Source: Deltaproteobacteria bacterium
GTDB lineage: Bacteria; Desulfobacterota; Binatia; UBA9968
Direction of reading: 5' to 3'
NCBI GenBank assembly: GCA_016183145.1
Contig: JACPFE010000110.1
Coordinates: 1 to 5,054 of the forward strand
Length of the DNA: 5,054 bases
Shown one piece after another: positions 1-5,054 of the stretch (positions within the stretch are counted from its first letter, which is position 1; the number at the start of each line of letters is the position of its first letter). Both the position numbers and the translations under genes were made by a program. Below the pieces are notes generated by a model. That model made no database searches. It worked only from the letters and a program-made list of their open reading frames with translations, and was not told the origin of the DNA.

Positions 1-891
1 AATCGTCGGCAAGTGCCAGATCGGCGCATCTTCGCGGGTAATCGGATGCTGCCAGCCGTCGCTAATATCGGGGATCGATCGGGGATCGACGCCGATGGCG
101 ATCTGGAATGGTTTCGCTTCGCGCCAGTCGATGATCAGCGGATCGGAACGTTTATAGGCGGTCACGTCCAGCTCGCAGGGCTTGACGCAGGAGACGTGCA
201 TCCCCGGCTGCAGCAACTCGCCGGGAAAAAGCGCCGAGATGGAATTGGTCGTGCAAATGACCATGTCGGCGCCGTCCATCGCTTCGGCGGCGCTGCCGAC
301 CTCGATCAGATTCGCCGCGACTTTTCCCGACCATTCCTCGACGAAGCGGCGGCGCGACTCGGGCGTGGGACTGAACACTTTCACTTGCTTCAGGTCGCGC
401 ACCAGCGACATCGTCACCAGGTGCGCACTCGCCTGCCAGCCGCTTCCCAAGAGCGCCATCACTTTAGAATCCTTGCGCGCCAGGTAGCGCGCCGCAATCG
501 CGCTGGCGCCGGCGACGCGGAGCTTTTGCACGTAGCCGTCGGGGAAAATCGCCAGCGGCTCGCCGGTCTCGGTGCTAAATAACATCACCAGGCCGACGAA
601 ACGGTCGCCGCCCGCCACCGGCAGCTTATCCTTGCGCACGCCGCCGGCTTTTTCGTACCACTTCACGATGCTGGAATTGAGACGCAGCGCGGCGATGTTG
701 CGGCCGGGCAGCACGCCGCTCATGGTTTTGTATTCGTAAAATTCGTTGGGCTTGGTCGGGCTGAAAACATCGTAGCGCGGCACCGTGGCGGCCATGCCGT
801 TGCCGAGATCGCGGTAGGCCTCTTCGAGCACGTCCAGACACGCTCCGACCGGCAGAAGTTTTTCGATGTCCTCGTTCGACAAAATAAGCAT
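1..891 (-). CDS. Ornithine cyclodeaminase/mu-crystallin family protein (C-terminus cut by window edge)
   Basis: The minus-strand frame is open from the ATG at 891 to the left edge (297 codons, no stop), so the 3' end is missing. The translation starts MLILSNEDIEKLLP, and 'VLEEAYRDLGNG' (about 21-32) is typical of the family N-terminus. Next come YKTMSGVLPG (54-63) and AALRLNSSIVKW (67-78), then RVAGASAIAARYLAR (125-139). The dinucleotide-binding glycine motif GSGWQA (149-154) is followed by KVFSPTPESRRRF, the strand of the Rossmann fold. GADMVICTTNS and PGMHVSCVKP complete the NAD(P) domain. Family members are NAD(P)-dependent cytosolic enzymes: ornithine cyclodeaminase, alanine or lysine/arginine-type dehydrogenases, and ketimine reductases. 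The insertion around 78-97 and the ending 'DAPIWHLPT' suggest a divergent subgroup rather than classical ornithine-to-proline cyclodeaminase, so the substrate is unknown. The start is supported by a well-spaced ribosome-binding site and by the family-like N-terminus. Family assignment is firm; exact activity is not. Confidence -1.
   Translation of the reverse strand, partial: MLILSNEDIEKLLPVGACLDVLEEAYRDLGNGMAATVPRYDVFSPTKPNEFYEYKTMSGVLPGRNIAALRLNSSIVKWYEKAGGVRKDKLPVAGGDRFVGLVMLFSTETGEPLAIFPDGYVQKLRVAGASAIAARYLARKDSKVMALLGSGWQASAHLVTMSLVRDLKQVKVFSPTPESRRRFVEEWSGKVAANLIEVGSAAEAMDGADMVICTTNSISALFPGELLQPGMHVSCVKPCELDVTAYKRSDPLIIDWREAKPFQIAIGVDPRSIPDISDGWQHPITREDAPIWHLPTI
67..88. repeat. Two perfect tandem copies of an 11-bp unit inside the cyclodeaminase-family gene
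   Basis: The unit ATCGGGGATCG occurs at 67-77 and again at 78-88 without a gap. Eleven is not a multiple of three, so the copies are read in different frames. The protein looks family-like on both sides (…PFQIAIGVDP before, …PITREDAPIWHLPT after in reading order), so the repeat does not obviously break the gene. It is probably an accidental local duplication. Confidence 0.5.
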
Positions 892-898
892 TGAAAAG

Positions 899-904
899 CC
901 CCTC
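899..904 (-). promoter_or_regulatory. Ribosome-binding site of the cyclodeaminase-family gene
   Basis: On the minus strand the sequence reads GAGGGG, followed by 7 nt and the ATG at 891. This supports that ATG as the start. I found no convincing -35/-10 pair for this gene in the following 150 bp; TTGAAA (plus positions 998-1003, read on the minus strand) has no good -10 partner. Confidence 0.6.
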
Positions 905-1103
905 AACCTGAACACAAGATAAAATGTTTTTCGTCGTCCATCGTCGGGAACCCCGGAGTTCCTCCGTTGCGCCATTCTTAGTGTTATCGTCGCTGGATTT
1001 CAAGACGCCTCCCACAGTTAGCGCTCCGCCTCCGCTTGCGGGTCGTGGAACAGTCGCGCCAGCTGAGGCGGACTTCGATCGCGGCCGGTCGGCGGAGCAA
1101 TGA

Positions 1104-1165
1104 ACCCGTAGAGAATGAACTACCCAGCAGCAAGCTGCGGGGAATTTCACCCATAGAGATTCAAA
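1104..1165. repeat. Short direct repeats flanking an imperfect hairpin
   Basis: The segment ACCCGTAGAGAATGAA (from 1104) resembles ACCCATAGAGATTCAA (from 1149), with 13 of 16 positions identical. Between them lies a stem formed by 1123-1130 and 1135-1142 (CCCAGCAG against CTGCGGGG, one A/G mismatch) around a CAAG loop. The arrangement suggests a small dispersed palindromic element or its remnant rather than a terminator, because no T-run follows on either strand. This is a reading of the sequence; I could not test whether it recurs in the genome. Confidence 0.4.
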
Positions 1166-1301
1166 TCAGCTTGGAGGAGATAGAAACCGAGATAAAATTC
1201 GACGCCCCAGCGGACCCGGCCAGAGCCTTCGAGTGGAGTTTCGTGCAGAACTAATGTCCTGTACCTGAAGTTAGTGAAAGAATTCAGCGACCATCCCCGG
1301 T

Positions 1302-1389
1302 GTCATTCCCGCGAAAGCGGAAATCCAGCAGTCCTCCGAAGTCCTGGATTCCGGCTCGCGCTAGCTATCGCCAGCTTGGCCGGAATGAC
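1302..1389. repeat. REP/MITE-like imperfect inverted repeat of the 'GTCATTCCCGCGAAAGCGG' type
   Basis: The left end reads GTCATTCCCGCGAAAGCGG (1302-1320) then AAATCCAG. The right end reads CTGGATTCCGGC (1344-1355) and closes with GGCCGGAATGAC (1378-1389). The outer ends pair (GTCATTCC with GGAATGAC), and so do the inner AATCCAG (1322-1328) and CTGGATT (1344-1350). The left arm contains its own hairpin CCGC-GAAA-GCGG (1309-1320), and the right arm an imperfect longer one. Repeats with this core are dispersed in large numbers in many proteobacterial genomes and give the spurious peptide 'HSRESGNP' when translated. It lies 3' of mlaC, where such stem-loops can stabilise or terminate a transcript (inference). 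Confidence 0.75.
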
Positions 1390-1464
1390 GTCTGAATTAA
1401 TTGACGGATTTTGGGGACCGCACACTAAGGGTCTTAGACGAATTGCTGTAATGAGGTCGCAGGC

Positions 1465-2064
1465 TTACGAATCGGCGTTCTTCATCATGCGCAGAAGCTC
1501 TCGCACCGACGACTTGGCGATCACGCGCGCGAACTGCGCGCGGTAGTTGTTGACCAAGCTGACATGGTCGATGACGACGTCGAACACCTTCCACTGGCCG
1601 TCGACGTCGTGCAGCCGGTAATCGATGGGCAGTTCCTCGCCGCTGCCGCTGACAACCTGTGTCGCCACTTTGACCAGCTCGCCCTCCCGGACTTCATTCT
1701 TGAATTGGATGTTGTCACCGCTGTTGGAGCGCACGGTTCTGCCGTAGGACGCCAGCAGCCGCTGACTCAAGCCTTCGACAAACTCACCCTGCTCTCCGCC
1801 GTTCAACGCGCCCCAGTGGGAACCCAACGAGCGGCGCGCCATCTCGGCAAAATCAAAACGGGCGAACACTAAAATGCGCGCTCTCTCAGGTAGCCCGTGG
1901 GCCACCAATTCCGATACCGGCGTGCCGTTGATGATGGCGACGAAATCCTTGATCGTGGCGCGCAACTGCTCCGTCGCCTCTCCCGCGCGCGCCGCAAAAG
2001 GCGAAACCAAAAGCGCAGAAACCAATGCCAATCCTGCCACCGTTCTAATTCGATTAAAATTCAT
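1465..2064 (-). CDS. mlaC: MlaC/Ttg2D-family periplasmic phospholipid-binding protein
   Basis: A complete 199-residue protein, close to the usual family length of about 200. Residues 1-27 form a Sec signal peptide: basic N-terminus (NFNRIR), hydrophobic core (VAGLALVSALLVSPF), and an ARA cleavage site before GEATEQ. The mature part shows family features in order: a helical start (TEQLRATIKDFVAIIN), FDFAEMARRSLGSHW (70-84), EFVEGLSQRLLASYGRT (94-110), the strand pair VREGELVKVATQVV and LPIDYRLHD (145-153), then WKVFDVVID (158-166) and VSLVNNYRAQFARVI (168-182), the best-conserved block. MlaC shuttles phospholipid between the outer-membrane MlaA complex and the inner-membrane MlaFEDB ABC transporter. 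Here no mlaA, B, D, E or F lies nearby, so this is an orphan copy that may work with a system encoded elsewhere, or with hopanoid or other lipids as in related family members. The ATG start is supported by the signal peptide and by a GGGAG site six bases upstream. Confidence 0.93.
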   Translation of the reverse strand: MNFNRIRTVAGLALVSALLVSPFAARAGEATEQLRATIKDFVAIINGTPVSELVAHGLPERARILVFARFDFAEMARRSLGSHWGALNGGEQGEFVEGLSQRLLASYGRTVRSNSGDNIQFKNEVREGELVKVATQVVSGSGEELPIDYRLHDVDGQWKVFDVVIDHVSLVNNYRAQFARVIAKSSVRELLRMMKNADS

Positions 2065-2070
2065 TTCGTA

Positions 2071-2075
2071 CTCCC
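2071..2075 (-). promoter_or_regulatory. Ribosome-binding site of mlaC
   Basis: On the minus strand GGGAG is followed by TACGAA and the ATG at 2064. The six-base spacing is near ideal and fixes the start. Confidence 0.7.
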
Positions 2076-2245
2076 AACTCTCGCCATCCCACCCTCGCGG
2101 GCCGGCCCTGCCTGATTAGATGATACCCAACCCGCAAGAGTTGTACCTTTTGACAGGATTTTTGACCAAGATCAACCCGCCCCGTCAAAGTCCCACCAAT
2201 TCACCCACTTAGACGGACATGGGAGCACGGACCCGCGGCCTCCGC

Positions 2246-2274
2246 TTGTCACGGGCCGGCCATTACCGTAGGAT
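2246..2274 (+). promoter_or_regulatory. Predicted sigma70 promoter of the GGCT-like gene
   Basis: TTGTCA (2246-2251, five of six consensus bases) is followed by exactly 17 bases and TAGGAT (2269-2274, four of six). Transcription would start near 2281, giving a leader of about 25 bases that just contains the ribosome-binding site. The position relative to the gene is what makes this credible. Confidence 0.5.
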
Positions 2275-2291
2275 TCGGACTAAGAATCGTC

Positions 2292-2297
2292 GAGGAG
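2292..2297 (+). promoter_or_regulatory. Ribosome-binding site that sets a TTG start
   Basis: GAGGAG is followed by nine bases and TTG at 2307. It matters because the gene has no ATG at its beginning: the next in-frame ATG (residue 10) lies after the family's essential YGSN motif, so the TTG must be the start. Confidence 0.7.
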
Positions 2298-2306
2298 CAC
2301 ATAAGA

Positions 2307-2750
2307 TTGTATTATTTTGCTTACGGCTCAAACATGGACTGGCCGCAGATGCGACGGCGTTGCCCGACCGCTCGCTTCGTCTGCGTCGGCCGTCTGCCGG
2401 ACTATCGATTCGCCATCGCGCGCCATTCCCGACTGCGCAACTGCGGCACGGCGAATATTTTTTTGGAGATCGGTTGCGAGGTCTGGGGCATCGTTTATGA
2501 CGTGAGCGATCGCGATTTCCTAACCTTAGACGGCTTCGAAGACGGTTACCGGCGGGAAAAAATTTTCGTCTACGACAGGAACGACGGCCACCACCCGATG
2601 GAAGTACTGGCCTATATCGCGGCCCGCGAGGATGGTGTGCCTTTACCCAACCCCGAATACAAGCGCCTCATCCTTGCAGGCGCTCGTCATTGGCGGCTTC
2701 CGCCCGATTACTGCGCGATGCTCGAGCGGATCGAAGTCGCGAATCTGTAG
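2307..2750 (+). CDS. Gamma-glutamylcyclotransferase-like protein (GGCT/AIG2 fold)
   Basis: A complete protein of 147 residues, the usual length for a single-domain member. It opens MYYFAYGSNM: YGSN (6-9) is the family's substrate-binding loop. GRLPDYRFAI (28-37) and CGTANIFLE (46-54) follow the family pattern 'G.L..Y.L.F…G.A.I'. EVWGIVYDVS (58-67) precedes LDGFEDGYRREKIFVYD, in which E78 fits the catalytic acid of gamma-glutamylcyclotransferases. The last third (PNPEYKRLILAGARHWRLPPDY) is the C-terminal helix region of the fold. Family members form 5-oxoproline from gamma-glutamyl amino acids or open gamma-glutamylamine bonds in the cytosol; the true substrate cannot be read from sequence. 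No signal peptide or membrane segment is present. It is transcribed away from mlaC, probably from its own promoter, and ends 140 bp before the next gene. TTG is chosen as start because the ribosome-binding site and YGSN motif demand it. Confidence 0.92.
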   Translation: MYYFAYGSNMDWPQMRRRCPTARFVCVGRLPDYRFAIARHSRLRNCGTANIFLEIGCEVWGIVYDVSDRDFLTLDGFEDGYRREKIFVYDRNDGHHPMEVLAYIAAREDGVPLPNPEYKRLILAGARHWRLPPDYCAMLERIEVANL

Positions 2751-2820
2751 TTTCCGAAAGTCCCTCCGCTCAAGATTGAAACAATACCGGCTCCGATGGG
2801 ATGGCCGACGTCGGGCCGGG

Positions 2821-2849
2821 TGGACACAAGCCTTCGCGCGCGATATGAT
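2821..2849 (+). promoter_or_regulatory. Predicted sigma70 promoter of the DUF748 gene
   Basis: TGGACA (2821-2826, five of six consensus bases), a 17-base spacer and TATGAT (2844-2849, five of six) make a near-consensus promoter. The start of transcription would fall near 2856, about 35 bases before the ATG at 2891. A perfect ten-base palindrome CCGACGTCGG (2805-2814) ends six bases before the -35 box and could be an operator half, but palindromes of this size arise by chance. Confidence 0.55.
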
Positions 2850-2890
2850 CCGTTTGACCCCTAGATTTTCGTTCCTTTGATCAGCCGGCC

Positions 2891-5054
2891 ATGGCCATCG
2901 ACGCCGAGGAATTGCGCAAGCGTGCCAGCGAAATCGCCCGTCACCCACGCACGCGGAAGATCGCGATTTGGATTGTCGCCATCATCGTCGCTATTGGTAT
3001 CCTTGGCGCACTGGTGGCGCCGCTGCTGTTGCGCGGCAAGCTCGCCAGCGTGCTTTCCGAGAAGCTGCACCGCGAAGTTTCCATCGAGCAGATCCGCATC
3101 AACCCCTACACTATGACGGCCACCCTCCGTGGCTTTTTGATGAAGGAACGCCAGAGCACGGCCACAGCGGTCTCTTTTGACGAAATCTACGTAAACTTAG
3201 AGCTGGAATCGCTGTTCCGCTTGGGGCCGGTATTAAAGGCAATACGACTCGCAAAACCGTACGTCAATTTAGTGCGCAACGAGAATTTCAAGTATAATTT
3301 TCAAGATCTCATCGACGAATTTACGTCCGGACCTTCCGGGCCGACGCCGCGCTTTGCGCTCAAAAATATTGAAATCATCGACGGCAAGATCGACTTTGAC
3401 GACCGGCCGGAGCAAACGAAACACACGATATCGAACATCAAGATCGGTTTGCCGTTCATTTCGAGCATCCCGTCTCAGGTTGACATCAAGGTCCAACCCG
3501 TCTTCTCCGCGCTGATCAACGGCTCGCCGCTGGTGATCGGCGGCGAGACCAAACCTTTTACGGAAACTTTGGAAAGCCAGTTTCGTTTCAACCTCGACAA
3601 TCTCAATATTCCGAAGTATCTCACCTACTCGCCGGTGGAGTTGAACTTCAAAGTTCCTTCCGGGCAGATCGACGGCAAATTGACTCTGGCGTTCAAAACC
3701 GCCAAAGGCCAAGCATCCGTCTTGGCGCTTTCCGGCGACGTGATCGTGCAGGATTTCGTCATGCAAGAGATCTCGGGCGTTCCGTTGCTAAAGCTGCCGT
3801 CCCTCGAAGTCGCAATCGCCGGTTTTGAGGTTTTCGCCGGCAACGCAAATTTCAAGGCGGTAAAATCGCAGGGGCTCGAACTTCATGCGCGCCGCCGCAA
3901 GGACGGCTCCATCAATCTTGCCAACCTGGTGATCACACCGCCGCAAAAAACCCCGGCCGAAACCCAAAAAGCCGGCAACCCGTTTAGCTATAACGTGAGC
4001 GAAATTCTGTTGGAATCGAGCATGCTCAACTTCAGCGATGACACGCCGGAAAAGCCCTATCGCACCCAGCTCGACGAGCTGCGCCTCGAAATCAAAGGCC
4101 TCACCAACGAGCCGGAGAAGAAAGCCGCGGTGGAAATCTCGTTCGTCACCGATTCCAAGGAAAAGTTTACGCATAGCGGCTCCCTCCAGCTCACGCCGCT
4201 GCTGGTGGAAGGCAAGATCGACGTCGAAGGATTGCGCCCGGGGAACCTGCGCCCGTACTATCAGAACACGGTCGCCGCCGAGATCAAAGAGGGCTTCTTG
4301 GATCTCTCGACGTCGTACTCGCTGGAGCAAAAGAACGACAAAACGCAATTCAAGCTATCGGACCTGAGCGCCTTGATCCGTAACCTTCGCCTCGAAGAAG
4401 CGGGGCAGCGCGAACCGCTGTGGCGCTTGCCTTCGCTGGCGATCAAAGAAACGCTCATCGACCTCGACGCCAAGACCATCGCCATCGGCAAGATCGAGGG
4501 ACGGGACGGCAGCGGATTCGTGCAGCGCGGCAAAGACGGCGCATTGAACGTGAGCCGCATAACCAAAACCTCCACTCCCGGCGCCGCGGCCAAGGAACCG
4601 GCCAAGAAAGAAGTGCCCGGTTGGAAGGTCGAAGCGAAACAAATCGCTCTCGATCGATTCAAGCTCGTTTTCGACGATCAGGGCACGCCGACGCCGGCAA
4701 AGCTCAACCTTACGGAGATCTCGCTTCGCGGCGGGCAGTTTTCCACCGCCAAAAACCAGCGGGGCAAAGCGACCATCTCCGCGCGGATCAATAACAAAGG
4801 AGTCCTACGGCTCGTCGGGACGGCCGGAGCCAATCCTGCGGTGGCCAACCTCGCGGTGGATGCGCGCGACATCGAGTTATTGCCGTTTCAACCCTATCTG
4901 GAGAATCAAGTCAACTTTCTCCTCACCGGCGGCCAAATCGGCACCCAAGGCGCACTGACTTTCGACGCCAGCGGCGACGGTCCAGCGAAAGTCAATTACG
5001 AGGGCGGCGTGGAGGTAGCGGATTTCGGCACTGTGGAGAAGAGCAGCTCGCAAG
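2891..5054 (+). CDS. AsmA-like DUF748 domain-containing envelope protein (C-terminus cut by window edge)
   Basis: The frame is open from ATG 2891 to the right edge (721 codons plus one base). Residues 1-23 are charged and cytoplasmic, and 24-47 form one transmembrane helix (IAIWIVAIIVAIGILGALVA then PLLL), an uncleaved signal anchor. The next part (about 48-140) has the AsmA-like start: LASVLSEKLHREVSIEQIRI, then VSFDEIYVNLELESLFRLGP and LAKPYVNLVRNENFKYNF. The rest is beta-rich, with two DUF748-like segments: LTPLLVEGKIDVEGL…LRPYY (434-457) and ANPAVANLAVDARDIELLPF followed by QPYL (647-670). Lysine/proline linkers lie near 350-362 and 560-576. Members are very long inner-membrane-anchored periplasmic proteins related to AsmA/TamB/YdbH-type proteins, implicated in lipid transfer to the outer membrane or envelope integrity. 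ATG 2891 is the only start after the in-frame stop at 2855, although no clear ribosome-binding site precedes it. The gene has its own likely promoter. Confidence 0.88.
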   Translation, partial: MAIDAEELRKRASEIARHPRTRKIAIWIVAIIVAIGILGALVAPLLLRGKLASVLSEKLHREVSIEQIRINPYTMTATLRGFLMKERQSTATAVSFDEIYVNLELESLFRLGPVLKAIRLAKPYVNLVRNENFKYNFQDLIDEFTSGPSGPTPRFALKNIEIIDGKIDFDDRPEQTKHTISNIKIGLPFISSIPSQVDIKVQPVFSALINGSPLVIGGETKPFTETLESQFRFNLDNLNIPKYLTYSPVELNFKVPSGQIDGKLTLAFKTAKGQASVLALSGDVIVQDFVMQEISGVPLLKLPSLEVAIAGFEVFAGNANFKAVKSQGLELHARRRKDGSINLANLVITPPQKTPAETQKAGNPFSYNVSEILLESSMLNFSDDTPEKPYRTQLDELRLEIKGLTNEPEKKAAVEISFVTDSKEKFTHSGSLQLTPLLVEGKIDVEGLRPGNLRPYYQNTVAAEIKEGFLDLSTSYSLEQKNDKTQFKLSDLSALIRNLRLEEAGQREPLWRLPSLAIKETLIDLDAKTIAIGKIEGRDGSGFVQRGKDGALNVSRITKTSTPGAAAKEPAKKEVPGWKVEAKQIALDRFKLVFDDQGTPTPAKLNLTEISLRGGQFSTAKNQRGKATISARINNKGVLRLVGTAGANPAVANLAVDARDIELLPFQPYLENQVNFLLTGGQIGTQGALTFDASGDGPAKVNYEGGVEVADFGTVEKSSSQ

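Larger units (their letters stand above)
892..1464. other. Gene-poor interval of about 570 bp between the cyclodeaminase-family gene and mlaC
   Basis: No convincing gene lies here. The stretch carries the upstream region of the cyclodeaminase-family gene (892 to about 1030) and a hairpin with flanking short direct repeats (1104-1165). From about 1150 to 1290 it looks AT-richer than the genes around it. A REP/MITE-like inverted repeat follows (1302-1389), then a plain segment up to the mlaC stop codon. A plus frame at 1036-1254 (72 codons, TTG start, no ribosome-binding site) is open, but its second part runs across the hairpin and shows no domain I recognise. A plus frame at 1274-1546 is the translated repeat (CHSRESGNP…GFRLALAIASLAGMT), not a gene. 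No tRNA, riboswitch or classical intrinsic terminator with a T-run was seen. Confidence 0.6.
2065..2306. other. Intergenic region between divergent mlaC and the GGCT-like gene
   Basis: This 242-bp region serves two divergent genes. The rightward promoter (2246-2274) is described separately. For mlaC only weak candidates are visible: a minus-strand TATCAT (plus 2120-2125) without a good -35, and TACAAC with a poor TTGGTC partner. A perfect TTGACA on the plus strand (2150-2155) has no acceptable -10 at 16-18 bases. The ten-base string CGGGCCGGCC occurs twice (2098-2107 and 2252-2261), which is unremarkable in GC-rich DNA. No hairpin with a T-run was seen. Confidence 0.5.

Noticed and set aside
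13..582. 189-codon plus-strand open frame at the left edge
   Set aside because: It lies exactly antisense to the cyclodeaminase-family gene in matching codon register; its peptide shows no domain, and the minus strand gives a clear family match.
626..1150. 174-codon minus-strand open frame overlapping the start of the cyclodeaminase-family gene
   Set aside because: Its second half is an out-of-frame reading of the real gene and its first half is intergenic; no ribosome-binding site or domain was seen.
1425..1437. Small stem CTAAG/CTTAG near the mlaC 3' end
   Set aside because: Only five weak pairs with a three-base loop and no T-run; not a credible terminator.
1274..1546. 90-codon plus-strand frame
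   Set aside because: The peptide begins with the hallmark translation of the CATTCCCGCGAAAGCGG repeat (HSRESGNP) and then runs antisense into mlaC.
1564..1872. 102-codon plus-strand frame within mlaC
   Set aside because: Antisense shadow of mlaC, produced by GC-rich codon use.
2150..2155. Perfect TTGACA on the plus strand between mlaC and the GGCT-like gene
   Set aside because: No acceptable -10 box at 16-18 bases downstream; a better placed promoter lies at 2246-2274.
1028..2248. Repeated 11-mer GCCTCCGCTTG (1028-1038 and 2238-2248) and repeated CGGGCCGGCC (2098-2107 and 2252-2261)
   Set aside because: Exact repeats of 10-11 bases are expected by chance several times in 5 kb of GC-rich DNA, and no larger similarity surrounds them.
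3269..4348. Two long minus-strand frames (165 and 186 codons) opposite the DUF748 gene
   Set aside because: Antisense shadows. The plus-strand frame is open across the whole region with a membrane anchor and family motifs, while the minus frames have no recognisable start signals or domains.
4420..4794. 124-codon plus-strand frame inside the DUF748 gene
   Set aside because: Out-of-frame reading with a very arginine- and glutamine-rich, low-complexity composition typical of a shifted frame.

Overview
The window looks like an ordinary chromosomal stretch of a Gram-negative (diderm) bacterium. It is GC-rich with GC-rich third codon positions, which explains the many long open frames lying antisense to or out of frame with the real genes. 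Diderm status is inferred from a periplasmic MlaC-type lipid carrier and a large AsmA-like DUF748 envelope protein. The gene mix and the 'CATTCCCGCGAAAGCGG'-type intergenic repeat suit a proteobacterial or related soil or environmental lineage. The sequence alone does not allow a more precise assignment.

Layout from left to right. (1) Positions 1-891, minus strand: an ornithine cyclodeaminase/mu-crystallin family protein whose C-terminus lies beyond the left edge. (2) Positions 892-1464: a gene-poor stretch of about 570 bp. It holds a small hairpin flanked by short direct repeats, a 72-codon open frame that is probably not a gene, and a REP/MITE-like inverted repeat. (3) Positions 1465-2064, minus strand: a complete MlaC/Ttg2D-family periplasmic phospholipid-binding protein with a signal peptide, not accompanied by other mla genes in the window. 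(4) Positions 2065-2306: the intergenic region between divergent genes, with a good sigma70-like promoter for the rightward gene. (5) Positions 2307-2750, plus strand: a gamma-glutamylcyclotransferase-like (GGCT/AIG2 fold) enzyme with a TTG start. (6) Positions 2751-2890: an intergenic region with a near-consensus sigma70 promoter. (7) From 2891 through the right edge, plus strand: at least 721 codons of a membrane-anchored, AsmA-like DUF748 protein.

No single operon spans the window. The most plausible functional link is between MlaC and the DUF748 protein, since both families act in the periplasm and are tied to outer-membrane lipid traffic or envelope integrity. The cyclodeaminase-family enzyme and the GGCT-like enzyme are small-molecule (amino-acid or glutamyl-peptide) enzymes with no obvious link to that process.

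I looked for phage, defence, CRISPR, transposase, tRNA/rRNA and riboswitch signals and saw none. I do not think the window holds a previously undescribed system. The points most worth a second look are the intergenic repeat structures, the orphan MlaC, and the repeated strand units in the DUF748 protein.
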